Part shown: positions 17,483-25,619 of the stretch, one piece after another
Layout: each line of letters starts with the position of its first letter
Numbering within the stretch: position 1 is the first letter of the stretch
NCBI GenBank assembly: GCA_905234275.1
Contig: CAJOHD010000001.1
Span: 392,524-456,523, forward strand
Length of the DNA: 64,000 nucleotides
Source of the DNA: an uncultured Bacteroidales bacterium
GTDB lineage: Bacteria; Bacteroidota; Bacteroidia; Bacteroidales; F082
Reading direction: 5' to 3'
Program-made: the position numbers and the translations under genes
Notes under the pieces: model-generated
Databases searched by the model: none
What the model saw: only the letters and a program-made list of their open reading frames with translations
Told to the model about the DNA's origin: nothing

Positions 17483-17671
17483 ATGTCAAAGAAAGTTAAA
17501 GACGCACGCGTACAAGTGATTTTGGAGTGCACAGAGCAAAAGGCAACAGGCATCCCGGGAACTTCTCGTTACGTTACTACAAAGAACAAGAAGAACACCC
17601 CAGAGAGATTGGAACTCATGAAATACAACCCAATCCTCAAGAAAATGACTCTTCACAAAGAAATTAAATAA
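17483..17671 (+). CDS. rpmG: 50S ribosomal protein L33
   Basis: A 62-residue large-subunit protein, recognised from [10 protein letters not shown]...[37 protein letters not shown]. The zinc-type cysteine pairs of some L33 forms are absent, so this is a zinc-independent form. In most Bacteroidota, rpmB (L28) sits directly upstream; here the gene has its own promoter and no L28 gene precedes it. The DUF4295 gene follows after 10 bases. Confidence 0.95.
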   Translation: MSKKVKDARVQVILECTEQKATGIPGTSRYVTTKNKKNTPERLELMKYNPILKKMTLHKEIK

Positions 17672-17681
17672 GATTTAGGAT

Positions 17682-17834
17682 ATGGCAAAGAAGGTAGTTG
17701 CATCATTGCACACAGCTGGTAAGGAATTCACTAAGGTCATCAAAATGAAGAAATCAGAGAAGACTGGTGCTTACTATTTTGAAGAGACCATCGTCCCGAT
17801 TGACCAGGCACAAGAATTCATCGCAAAGAACTAA
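17682..17834 (+). CDS. DUF4295 family small protein
   Basis: A 50-residue basic protein (MAKKVVASLHTAGKEFTKVIKMKK...VPIDQAQEFIAKN). It matches the short proteins found between rpmG and ftsY throughout the Bacteroidota. The conserved place suggests a ribosome-related role, but none is established. It is co-transcribed with rpmG. Confidence 0.9.
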   Translation: MAKKVVASLHTAGKEFTKVIKMKKSEKTGAYYFEETIVPIDQAQEFIAKN

Positions 17835-17906
17835 TATAGTTTTTTGAATTGATTTAGAATGGCTTTCCCGTTTCGACGAGAAAGCTTTTTGTGGTTTAGA
17901 CCCACA

Positions 17907-18025
17907 CGTCATTTCGACCGACCAGAGGGAGTGGAGAAATCTCAGCCAAACAATTGATTCCGAAATTAAAAATGCCGGAGATTTCTCCATTTCGTTCCAT
18001 TTCATTACACTTCAGTCGAAATGAC
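17907..18025. repeat. Dispersed palindromic element, copy 2
   Basis: About 119 bp: CGTCATTTCGA at the left, TCGAAATGAC at the right, with inner arms GGAGAAATCTC and GGAGATTTCTCC. It lies between DUF4295 and the ftsY promoter. Confidence 0.9.
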
Positions 18026-18032
18026 AAATAAA

Positions 18033-18064
18033 TTGATTCAGAATAGAATTTATTAGTATATTTG
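18033..18064 (+). promoter_or_regulatory. Promoter of ftsY
   Basis: TTG (18033-18035), 21-base spacer, TATATTTG (18057-18064), 26 bases before the ATG. Confidence 0.75.
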
Positions 18065-18089
18065 CAAAATATTATAAACGAGTAGAAAA

Positions 18090-19046
18090 ATGGGATTATT
18101 TTCGTTTTTTAAGAGAGATAAAGAAGCTAAAGAAGATCTGAATAAAGGTCTGGAGAAGACCCGTACCAGCGTGTTTGACCGTATTTCGAAGGCGATTATC
18201 GGAAAGTCGACGGTCGATGACGAGGTCTTGGATAACCTTGAGGAGATTTTGGTGACTTCGGACGTTGGAGTCGATACCACCTTGAAGATTATCGACCGCA
18301 TTCAGAAACGTGTGGCACGTGATAAATATCTGGGAACCAGTGAGTTGAATGGTATTTTGAAGGAAGAGATTGCATCGTTGCTTCAGGAGAACAACTCCGG
18401 CGACGGCAGCACTTTCGACCTTCCGGAAGATAAGAAACCTTACGTCATCATGGTTGTGGGCGTGAACGGAGTGGGTAAGACCACCACCATCGGCAAGCTC
18501 GCATACAACTTCAAGATGGCTGGTAAGAAGGTGGTTCTCGGTGCTTCCGACACCTTCCGCGCAGCTGCTGTCGACCAGCTCAAGATTTGGGCTGACAGGG
18601 TAGGCGTGCCGATTGTCTCCCAAGGCATGGGCGCTGACCCGGCATCTGTGGCTTTCGACACAGTGAAATCGGCTGTGGCACAAGATGCTGACGTGGTTTT
18701 GATCGACACAGCAGGCCGTCTGCACAACAAAGTCGGCTTGATGAACGAGCTTTCGAAGATAAAGAAAGTGTGCCAGAAGGTTATTCCGGATGCACCGCAT
18801 GAGGTGTTGCTGGTTTTGGACGCTTCTACAGGACAGAATGCTATAGAACAGGCTCGTCAGTTTATTGCTGCGACTGAGGTTAATGCATTGGCACTCACCA
18901 AGTTGGATGGCACTGCCAAAGGCGGAGTGGTCATTGGCATCTCCGATCAGTTCAAGATTCCGGTGAAATACATCGGAGTGGGAGAGAAGATGGAAAATCT
19001 CCAGATTTTCGATCGTAACGAGTTCGTCGATTCATTATTCAAATAA
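18090..19046 (+). CDS. ftsY: Signal recognition particle receptor FtsY
   Basis: A GTPase that receives the signal recognition particle and its ribosome at the membrane. It has 318 residues: a short amphipathic N-terminus (MGLFSFFKRD), the N domain to about 110, then the G domain. G motifs are intact: G124-x-N-G-x-G-K130-T-T (G1), DTFRAAAVDQL (SRP insertion), D206-TAGR (G3) and T270-KLDG (G4). It lacks the long acidic A domain of the E. coli protein, as is normal outside the enterobacteria. rimO follows after a half copy of the palindromic element. Confidence 0.96.
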   Translation: MGLFSFFKRDKEAKEDLNKGLEKTRTSVFDRISKAIIGKSTVDDEVLDNLEEILVTSDVGVDTTLKIIDRIQKRVARDKYLGTSELNGILKEEIASLLQENNSGDGSTFDLPEDKKPYVIMVVGVNGVGKTTTIGKLAYNFKMAGKKVVLGASDTFRAAAVDQLKIWADRVGVPIVSQGMGADPASVAFDTVKSAVAQDADVVLIDTAGRLHNKVGLMNELSKIKKVCQKVIPDAPHEVLLVLDASTGQNAIEQARQFIAATEVNALALTKLDGTAKGGVVIGISDQFKIPVKYIGVGEKMENLQIFDRNEFVDSLFK

Positions 19047-19054
19047 TGGTTCTT

Positions 19055-19093
19055 GTCATTTCGACTGGAGCGAAGCGGAATGGAGAAATCTCA
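19055..19093. repeat. Half copy of the palindromic element
   Basis: GTCATTTCGACTGGAGCGAA...GGAGAAATCTC, one arm only, between ftsY and rimO. If translated it gives the false N-terminus MSFRLERSGMEKS in front of RimO. Confidence 0.85.
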
Positions 19094-19100
19094 TAATAAA

Positions 19101-20393
19101 ATGAAGAAACCACTATTAAACATTGTCACTCTCGGTTGCTCGAAAAACAAAGTCGATTCGGAGCATCTGGCGGCGTTGCTGAACAACACATATAAGATTG
19201 TCCACGATTCGGAGGAGAAATCCGACGTGGTGATTATCAATACCTGTGGCTTCATCGGTGATGCAAAAGAGGAGTCGATCGACACCATTTTGGAATACGC
19301 TGAGCTACGTAAAGCCAATAAAATCAAGAAGTTATATGTGATGGGCTGTCTCTCGGAGCGTTACAAGAAAGAGTTGCGCAAGGAGATTCATGAAGTCGAT
19401 GCATTCTTTGGAGTTGAGCCAGTGCAACATGTCGCTGCCGACATCCTGAAATCAGATTTCCATGCCGATTATTGCTGCGAAAGAGTTCTTTCAACGCCTT
19501 CGCATTATGCATACTTGAAGATTTCCGAAGGCTGCAACCGTCATTGTGCTTTCTGTGCCATCCCGTTGATTCGCGGTGAGCATAAGTCTGTGCCGATGGA
19601 AAACCTCATCAAAGAGGCTGAAAACCTGGCGAAGAAAGGTGTTAAAGAGTTAATACTCATAGCTCAAGACCTTACATATTACGGCTACGATATTGATGGC
19701 AAGTCGCATATCGTGGAGTTGGTTCAGAAACTCACTGATATCGACGGCATCGAGTGGATTCGTCTGCATTATGGCTATCCGCTGGGATTTCCAGTTGAGT
19801 TGCTTGAATTGATGCGTGACAACAAGAAGATTTGTCATTATATCGATTTGCCTTTGCAGCACATCAGCACGCCGATTTTGAAGGCCATGCGTCGTGGTGT
19901 GACTCATGAACAGACTGTTGAATTTGTAAAGAAAGTGCGTTCATACGTTCCAGATATCGCTTTTAGAAGCACGTTTATTGTTGGTTTCCCTGGCGAGACG
20001 GAGGAGCAGTTCAACGAGCTTATCGATTTCATCAAGGAGATGCGGTTCGAGCGCGCCGGCGTGTTTGCATACTCGGCTGAAGAGGGGACGCCTGCCTACG
20101 AACTCGAAGACGATGTCCCGGAAGAGGTGAAGAAGGCGCGCGTTGATAAATTCATGGATGTCCAGCAGGATATCTCATTGGAAATCAATCAAAAACGTCT
20201 TGGCAGAACCGAAAAAGTACTCATCGACCGTACAGAAGGCGGCTACTATGTCGGTCGCACCCAATACGACTCGCCAGAAGTCGACGACGAGGTGCTTATC
20301 TCAATGAAAGATAATAAATTAGAAATCGGCTCTTTCGTCAACGTGAAGATTACTCAAGCCGATTATTTTGATTGTTACGGAGAAGTAATTTGA
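19101..20393 (+). CDS. rimO: Ribosomal protein S12 methylthiotransferase RimO
   Basis: A radical SAM enzyme that adds a methylthio group to an aspartate of ribosomal protein S12. With the start MKKPLLNIVTLGCSKN it has 430 residues. The UPF0004 domain has C13, C49 and C83 for the auxiliary cluster. The radical SAM motif is C135-xxx-C139-xx-C142 (GCNRHCAFC). A TRAM-like domain ends the protein. An ATG 48 bases upstream is in frame, but it lies in repeat DNA and is rejected. A bidirectional terminator follows. Gene order ftsY-rimO is conserved in the phylum. Confidence 0.95.
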   Translation: MKKPLLNIVTLGCSKNKVDSEHLAALLNNTYKIVHDSEEKSDVVIINTCGFIGDAKEESIDTILEYAELRKANKIKKLYVMGCLSERYKKELRKEIHEVDAFFGVEPVQHVAADILKSDFHADYCCERVLSTPSHYAYLKISEGCNRHCAFCAIPLIRGEHKSVPMENLIKEAENLAKKGVKELILIAQDLTYYGYDIDGKSHIVELVQKLTDIDGIEWIRLHYGYPLGFPVELLELMRDNKKICHYIDLPLQHISTPILKAMRRGVTHEQTVEFVKKVRSYVPDIAFRSTFIVGFPGETEEQFNELIDFIKEMRFERAGVFAYSAEEGTPAYELEDDVPEEVKKARVDKFMDVQQDISLEINQKRLGRTEKVLIDRTEGGYYVGRTQYDSPEVDDEVLISMKDNKLEIGSFVNVKITQADYFDCYGEVI

Positions 20394-20408
20394 AATATTT
20401 GTAACTCC

Positions 20409-20475
20409 AAAACTATGCAAAAATCGCAGTCTTATTTTCAGCTTAGCGCAAGGACTGCTTATTTTGCATAGTTTT
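20409..20475. terminator. Bidirectional terminator between rimO and the carbohydrate-binding gene
   Basis: AAACTATGCAAAA plus GCAGTC pairs with GACTGC plus TTTTGCATAGTTT. A/T runs on both sides serve the two convergent genes. Confidence 0.85.
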
Positions 20476-20483
20476 TCTGTTTA

Positions 20484-22559
20484 TCACCAACCACTGCCTC
20501 CGGCGCTGACAGTAGTGTACATAGAGTTGAGCGTTGCAGTGGTGCTTTGACCGCCGCTGTAGGTGACGTTGCCGGTGTAGTAACCGTTCACGTTGGTGCC
20601 ACCACTGATGGTTCCGTTGTATTTTATTGTGTAGGTCTGACCTGTTTGTAACTGCGGGTCGGTGAAGAGCATCACCATGCCGTTGCCACCGCCTGGTCCG
20701 CCGCCGCCACCACTGGTGTAAGTTGGGCATTTGTATGTGCAGACGACTGTGCCGTCCGACTTGAGAATCTGGATGGCATAACCTTGCTGTGTGTTGATTT
20801 TCATGCTCGGCTGTGTGCAAACGCTTGATGTTGGGTTGCTTGTGCCTCCGCCAGTGCCTATGGCAGTGCCTCCGGTTATCTTGAACTGGTTGTTGTCGCA
20901 GTCGAAGCCTTCTTCAGGCGAACGTGAGCCGTTGGAGATGAGAAATCCTCCGTTGATTTGCATGGTGCCGTTGCAATCTGTGCCGTCGTTGGCGTCGCTG
21001 TGAACGTAGTAAACTCCGCCATTGAGGATGAGCTTGTTAGAAGCATTGACAGCGTCATCTTTCTTTGAATAAGCCTCGATATTTCCGCCGTTGATGGTCA
21101 GGACAGCCTTACTCTCGATGCATTCGCCGCCTTCGTTCTGCGTCTGCGTGCAGTTGACGGTGATGTTACCGCTGTTGATTGTCAGGTCGCTATCAGCCTT
21201 GATAGCCTTAGGATTGGCATATTCGCCTTCGCCACCGGGCCACCATCCGCCGCCGCTGCCTGCAACGACAGTAATACGCTCGCCGCTGGTAGTCACGTTA
21301 AGTGTGAGATCGTCGTTGCTGGCGTTTTCCAAGCCGATTTTCATCGTACCGCCAGAGTTGATGCCCTTTCCGCCTGCTCCGGTGCTTCTCAAAAGCAGAT
21401 TACCGCCAAGAATCTCCATGTTCCCATCACATTTCAGACATGATGAAGTGTATGAATCCTTGGTGTCGCCAGTCACGGTGTAAGCCGCGCCGGCTCCTTG
21501 TGTGAGTATGTCGAAAGTGCCGTCGGTGATGATGATGCTTCCATCAGCGCTGATTGACTTTCCGCCTTGATTTGATGTTGGCAAAGTGATGTTGAAACTG
21601 CCTCCGTTGATGTAGATGTCGTTGTCGCTTTTTATAGCTGTGCAATATGACGGAACATTCTGATTATTAACGACTTCCAACACTGTGCTGCCTGCCGCCA
21701 CGAGAGTGAACTCGCCGCCGTTGATTGTCATGTTGTCATCGCATTTGATGCATTTTGAAATATCGCCGTTCATAGTGATGTTGAACGAGCCTCCATTGAT
21801 GACTAAAGTGCTGTCGGCTGAGAAGCCGTTGACGTCGTCTACATCGCTGGTAATCACAAAGTTACCTGAGTTGATTGTGCAGATGCCTTTGACTTTTATC
21901 GGGTGCTTCACAAAACTTGTGACGTTCAAAGTGCCGTTGCCTTGCACCAATAAGTCGCTGTTGCTCATGAGAGCTGCTTTCTTGTCGCTTTCGGTGCCGT
22001 CGCTGAGCGAATTAGTAGTGCCGTCGGCGATTTCAAGGATTACGCCTGCATCGCATGTCAAGTCCATGGCTTTGCCAGTAGGGTTGGTGAGATTCACACC
22101 ATTAAGCTGAATAGTTGGCGTTGTTGTGCTCTCAATGGCGAAACGTCCAGGATTTGCAGTGCCTGACAGACAATAAGTAATGTTCGATGAGCTCAGCGAT
22201 GTGATGGAGACTTTTGCCTCGCTGACTGTCACGATGACCTGAGTGACAGGGTAGGGGTTGATGACTTCAGCTGTTGTGCCATTATAATTAATGTATACGA
22301 TGTCGCCTGAACTTGCCGGAATAAACGGGAATGTCAAACTGTCGACTTCGGTGAAGTCAAACGAGTATAAGTTGTTGATTGTCCGCACTTTAAGCTTACC
22401 ATTCTCGTTGACATACATGCTGTCTATGGAGCTGACCGGTGCGTCTAAAACGATGCCTTTGTTTTCCTGGCCATGAATGCGCACATGGTATTCGCCATCC
22501 TGTGCCTTGACGGATAATCCAATGAATATCAATGATATAACGAACAAAACTCTCTTCAT
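20484..22559 (-). CDS. Secreted carbohydrate-binding protein (Cthe_2159-like beta-helix)
   Basis: A 691-residue secreted protein: signal peptide 1-19 (SVKAQ), then an N-terminal domain to about 105. A long right-handed beta-helix-like region follows, with repeating units such as INGGSFNIT, INSGNFVIT, ADGSIIIT and DDAVNASNKL (about 110-600). This is the pattern of the carbohydrate-binding domain family of Cthe_2159, which binds acidic plant polysaccharide. The C-terminal part is glycine-rich (SGGGGGPGGGNG). It has no sorting tail of its own. The T9SS-tailed protein is encoded 4 bases upstream in the same operon. Substrate is unknown. Confidence 0.85.
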   Translation of the reverse strand: MKRVLFVISLIFIGLSVKAQDGEYHVRIHGQENKGIVLDAPVSSIDSMYVNENGKLKVRTINNLYSFDFTEVDSLTFPFIPASSGDIVYINYNGTTAEVINPYPVTQVIVTVSEAKVSITSLSSSNITYCLSGTANPGRFAIESTTTPTIQLNGVNLTNPTGKAMDLTCDAGVILEIADGTTNSLSDGTESDKKAALMSNSDLLVQGNGTLNVTSFVKHPIKVKGICTINSGNFVITSDVDDVNGFSADSTLVINGGSFNITMNGDISKCIKCDDNMTINGGEFTLVAAGSTVLEVVNNQNVPSYCTAIKSDNDIYINGGSFNITLPTSNQGGKSISADGSIIITDGTFDILTQGAGAAYTVTGDTKDSYTSSCLKCDGNMEILGGNLLLRSTGAGGKGINSGGTMKIGLENASNDDLTLNVTTSGERITVVAGSGGGWWPGGEGEYANPKAIKADSDLTINSGNITVNCTQTQNEGGECIESKAVLTINGGNIEAYSKKDDAVNASNKLILNGGVYYVHSDANDGTDCNGTMQINGGFLISNGSRSPEEGFDCDNNQFKITGGTAIGTGGGTSNPTSSVCTQPSMKINTQQGYAIQILKSDGTVVCTYKCPTYTSGGGGGPGGGNGMVMLFTDPQLQTGQTYTIKYNGTISGGTNVNGYYTGNVTYSGGQSTTATLNSMYTTVSAGGSGW

Positions 22560-22563
22560 GGTA

Positions 22564-23028
22564 TTACATTTTTATGAATTTGGAAACCAGATTGCCTGCG
22601 CTCACCACGTACATCCCCGGACGCAACTCGCTGATATTGATTTCAGCATTGCCTGATGCGATTGTCTTCATGATAACCGAGCCATTTATCGAATAAATCG
22701 TAACCTCTTGATTATCTGCAAGGTTTTTGATATTCAAAACATCTTTGGCAGGATTAGGATATATCGCCAATTGCTGATTCTCAACTTCTTCAGTGCTTTG
22801 CTGTGTTGTAAAATAAGCTTTTCTAAGTTCCGACAAGTTGTAAGAAACTGTTGTCCCATTGTTATCAAGGAAAAGCTGGGTGTCGGAGTAATAAATCTTC
22901 GAGCTTGTGCTCATGGCGTGACTCGTAGTAGTTCCGTCGTTTTTCACAACGTAAAACGTCACATCTTGCGCGATAACGAAGGGCATGAACCCTAAAATTA
23001 TCAACACCAAAATCAATATTTTTTTCAT
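22564..23028 (-). CDS. Secreted protein with type IX sorting domain
   Basis: A 154-residue protein: signal peptide 1-20 (PFVIAQ), a short region similar in style to the N-terminus of the downstream carbohydrate-binding protein (about 21-75), then a T9SS type A sorting domain (IYPNPAKDVLNI...GMYVVSAGNLVSKFIKM). It has almost no cargo besides the signal. It may act as a surface partner of the downstream protein. The pair shares one promoter. Confidence 0.85.
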   Translation of the reverse strand: MKKILILVLIILGFMPFVIAQDVTFYVVKNDGTTTSHAMSTSSKIYYSDTQLFLDNNGTTVSYNLSELRKAYFTTQQSTEEVENQQLAIYPNPAKDVLNIKNLADNQEVTIYSINGSVIMKTIASGNAEINISELRPGMYVVSAGNLVSKFIKM

Positions 23029-23059
23029 ATTTATGAAGTTAAAAAGTCAAATTAACCTG

Positions 23060-23067
23060 CAAAAATA
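23060..23067 (-). promoter_or_regulatory. -7 element of the T9SS/carbohydrate-binding operon
   Basis: On the minus strand TATTTTTG followed by CAGGTT; no clear TTG at -33. Confidence 0.55.
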
Positions 23068-23102
23068 ACGAAAAATATCTTAAAATGGTATAAAAAAAAA
23101 GA

Positions 23103-23128
23103 AAAAGTGACGAAAAAACGTCACTTTT
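23103..23128 (-). terminator. Intrinsic terminator downstream of pepD
   Basis: AAAAGTGACG/CGTCACTTTT stem. On the minus strand it is followed by a T-rich run, so it ends the pepD transcript after it crosses palindromic copy 3. Confidence 0.75.
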
Positions 23129-23138
23129 ATGCTTTTGC

Positions 23139-23254
23139 CGTCATTTCGAGCGAAATGTAACGAAGTGGAGTGAAGTCGAGAAATCTCCTACAATTGTTAA
23201 GATGAATTTTTTGCGGGAGATTTCTCCATTCCGCTTCGCTTCAGTCGAAATGAC
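23139..23254. repeat. Dispersed palindromic element, copy 3
   Basis: Ends CGTCATTTCGA/TCGAAATGAC; inner arms GAGAAATCTCC/GGAGATTTCTCC. It begins 2 bases after the pepD stop codon. Confidence 0.9.
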
Positions 23255-23256
23255 AG

Positions 23257-24720
23257 TTATTTTTTCGGTGCTTCCAAGAGAATATCGCACAGCAAATCCC
23301 AGAACATCTGGACTGTCTTGATTTCGATTCTCTCGTCAGGGGAGTGCACGCCGCGGAGTGTCGGGCCAAATGAAATCATGTCCATGCCAGCGATCTTGTC
23401 GCCGATGAGGCCGCATTCGAGACCTGCGTGGATAGCCTTCACTTTCGGGTCTTTGCCGAAGCGTTTCTTATAGACTTTCTCAGCGATGGCGCAGATTGCC
23501 GAGTTCGGGTTAGGTGTCCAGCCCGGGTAGCCGTCGGTGTGTTTCACCTCTGCGTTGGCGAGGTTGAAGCAAGCCTCGACCATTGCTGCCGCGTATTCCT
23601 TAGCCGACTCGATTGAGCTGCGTTGTGATGTCTGGATGAAGAAATAACCTTCTTTTTTCTTCACTGAGGCGAGGTTTGTCGATGTCTCCACGAAGTTCGG
23701 GATGGTCTGTGACCACTCGATGACGCCGTGAGGGCAGGTGAGGAGGCCGTTCAGGAGATCGAACTGAGTCATCTCGTCGATGACGACATCTGGTGTAAGC
23801 TCTGATTTCTTTGCCTTCACAGTGATGCCAGGTTCGGTCACTTGATATTCGTTCTTGAAGCTCTTCTCGAACTTCTTCACCATGGCCTCGAATTTCTTTG
23901 CACAGTCATTCGGGATGAAGACCACTGCTGTCGCCTCGCGGGCGATGGCGTTTCTCAGGTTACCGCCTTGGATGTCGTAGATACGGAGGTCGTAGTCGTT
24001 GGTCGCCTGCCATAAGATTCTGGTTAACAGCTTGTTAGCGTTGGCGAGGTTCTTGTTGATGTCGTCGCCTGAGTGACCGCCTTTGAGTCCGCTGACCTTC
24101 ACATCGTAAGGGATATAGCCTTCTGGGGCGTTTTCGAGTTTGTAGAAAATCTTGACGATGGTGTCCATGCCGCCTGCGCATCCGATGAAGATCTCGCCTT
24201 CGTCTTCTGAGTCGAGGTTGAGGAGGATACGGCCAGTGAAGTCTTTCGGGTCGAGTTTTTCGGCGCCGGTGAGACCTGTCTCTTCGTCAACTGTGAAGAT
24301 GCACTCGAGTGGACCGTGTTTCACGTCTTTGTCAGTGATCACTGCCAATGCAGCAGCCACGCCGATGCCGTCGTCAGCGCCGAGGGTGGTGCCGTTAGCG
24401 TGCAGCCATTCGCCTTTCAACACAGCCTCGATAGGGTCTTTGTCGAAGTCGTGGACCTTGTCGCCATTTTTCTCGCACACCATGTCCATGTGAGCCTGCA
24501 GGATGATGGTCTGGCGGTTCTCCATGCCTTTGGTTGCCGGCACTGTCATGATGATGTTGCCGCAAGGTTCTTTTTTGTATTCCACATTATGGTCTTTAGC
24601 CCATTTCTCGAGGTAAGCGACCATTTTCTCTTCTCTCTTTGAAGGACGTGGCACGCCCATGATGCCTTGGAATTCCTTCCAGACGTTTTCCGGTTTAAGT
24701 TTTAATACTTCTTCGTTCAT
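23257..24720 (-). CDS. pepD: Aminoacyl-histidine dipeptidase (M20 family)
   Basis: A zinc peptidase of 487 residues that hydrolyses Xaa-His dipeptides such as carnosine in the cytoplasm. Metal-site motifs of the M20 family are present: QAHMDMVCEKN, TTLGADDGIG (bridging Asp), TVDEETGLTGAEKLD (Glu-Glu) and a C-terminal HAGLECG. The phrases FQGIMGVPRPSKREEKM and LNLDSEDEGEIFIGCAGG are typical of PepD. It is flanked on both sides by palindromic repeats and appears monocistronic. Confidence 0.93.
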   Translation of the reverse strand: MNEEVLKLKPENVWKEFQGIMGVPRPSKREEKMVAYLEKWAKDHNVEYKKEPCGNIIMTVPATKGMENRQTIILQAHMDMVCEKNGDKVHDFDKDPIEAVLKGEWLHANGTTLGADDGIGVAAALAVITDKDVKHGPLECIFTVDEETGLTGAEKLDPKDFTGRILLNLDSEDEGEIFIGCAGGMDTIVKIFYKLENAPEGYIPYDVKVSGLKGGHSGDDINKNLANANKLLTRILWQATNDYDLRIYDIQGGNLRNAIAREATAVVFIPNDCAKKFEAMVKKFEKSFKNEYQVTEPGITVKAKKSELTPDVVIDEMTQFDLLNGLLTCPHGVIEWSQTIPNFVETSTNLASVKKKEGYFFIQTSQRSSIESAKEYAAAMVEACFNLANAEVKHTDGYPGWTPNPNSAICAIAEKVYKKRFGKDPKVKAIHAGLECGLIGDKIAGMDMISFGPTLRGVHSPDERIEIKTVQMFWDLLCDILLEAPKK

Positions 24721-24756
24721 GATATTAATAATTTAATTTTAACATATTCTTAGTAA

Positions 24757-24861
24757 CGTCATTTCGAGCGAAACGAAGTGAAGTCGAGAAATCTCCTGCA
24801 ATTATGTTATTTTTTTTTGAATGAGATTTCTCCGTTCCGCTTCGCTTCAGTCGAAATGACG
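24757..24861. repeat. Dispersed palindromic element, copy 4
   Basis: CGTCATTTCGA ... GAGAAATCTCC and GAGATTTCTCC ... TCGAAATGACG, about 105 bp, between rpe and pepD. Confidence 0.9.
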
Positions 24862-24870
24862 GTATGGGTG

Positions 24871-25518
24871 TTATCTTTTCATGAGTTCTATTGTCTTTAT
24901 TGGGTCTTCCGATTTGAAGACGGCGTTTCCTGCAACCAAAACATCCGCTCCAGCATTGAAAAGTTTCGGTGCGTTCTCGACATTCACTCCGCCATCGACT
25001 TCAATCAATGTCTTTAATCCTTGATTTTCAATCATCTGACGCAGTTTTTCAATCTTGGCGTATGTGCGTTCGATGAATTTTTGTCCTCCGAATCCAGGGT
25101 TTACTGACATTAATAGAACAAGGTCGAGGTCGCCGAGGATATCTTCGAGGAGCATCACCGAGGTGTGCGGGTTGAGCACCACGCCGGCTTTCACGCCGAG
25201 TGATTTCAGCATCTGCACGCTACGATGTATGTGGGTGCTTGCCTCATAGTGGAAGGTGATGATGTCGGCACCCGCTTCGCGGAACTTCTCGAAATAGCGG
25301 TCGGGTTCGACAATCATGAGATGCACGTCGAGAGGCTTAAGTGCCTCTTTTTTAATGGCTTGCACGAGCGGTATGCCGTAAGAGATGTTCGGCACGAACA
25401 CCCCGTCCATGATGTCGCAGTGGAACCAGTCCGCCTGACTGCGGTTCACCATGTCGATATCCTTTGCCAGATGCAGGAAATCAGCTGAAAGTAACGATGG
25501 AGCGATAAGTTTGTTCAT
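24871..25518 (-). CDS. rpe: Ribulose-phosphate 3-epimerase
   Basis: Interconverts ribulose 5-phosphate and xylulose 5-phosphate in the pentose phosphate pathway. From MNKLIAPSLLSADF it has 215 residues, the normal length. TIM-barrel motifs are intact: HCDIMDGVFVPN (metal His, catalytic Asp), LDVHLMIVEPD, MSVNPGFGGQKF and EVDGGVN (second catalytic Asp). The open frame continues 20 codons upstream, but through the promoter; that extension is rejected. It is divergent from the restriction gene at 25620. Confidence 0.95.
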   Translation of the reverse strand: MNKLIAPSLLSADFLHLAKDIDMVNRSQADWFHCDIMDGVFVPNISYGIPLVQAIKKEALKPLDVHLMIVEPDRYFEKFREAGADIITFHYEASTHIHRSVQMLKSLGVKAGVVLNPHTSVMLLEDILGDLDLVLLMSVNPGFGGQKFIERTYAKIEKLRQMIENQGLKTLIEVDGGVNVENAPKLFNAGADVLVAGNAVFKSEDPIKTIELMKR

Positions 25519-25544
25519 TGTGATGAATGATTTTATTTGAAGTG

Positions 25545-25552
25545 CAAAGATA
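25545..25552 (-). promoter_or_regulatory. -7 element of rpe
   Basis: TATCTTTG on the minus strand, 26 bases before the start. It lies only about 45 bases from the divergent promoter of the restriction-modification gene. Confidence 0.65.
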
Positions 25553-25596
25553 ACAAAATAATTTTTGATTTGTTTCAAATTTTCCGAAAATTTTCT

Positions 25597-25605
25597 TAAC
25601 TTTGC
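25597..25605 (+). promoter_or_regulatory. -7 element of the type IIG restriction gene
   Basis: TAACTTTGC ends 14 bases before the first ATG (25620), so the leader is very short if that ATG is used. A second in-frame ATG lies at 25632. Confidence 0.65.
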
Positions 25606-25619
25606 ACCTGTAATCCTAA

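Noticed and set aside
19053..19100. In-frame ATG start for RimO giving MSFRLERSGMEKS
   Set aside because: This stretch is translated from half a palindromic repeat; homologues begin at MKKPLLNIVTLGC.
20484..22559. Repetitive ATT-AAC-GGC-GG units as a CRISPR or tandem DNA repeat
   Set aside because: They are coding units of a beta-helix protein with varied codons, not exact DNA repeats with spacers.
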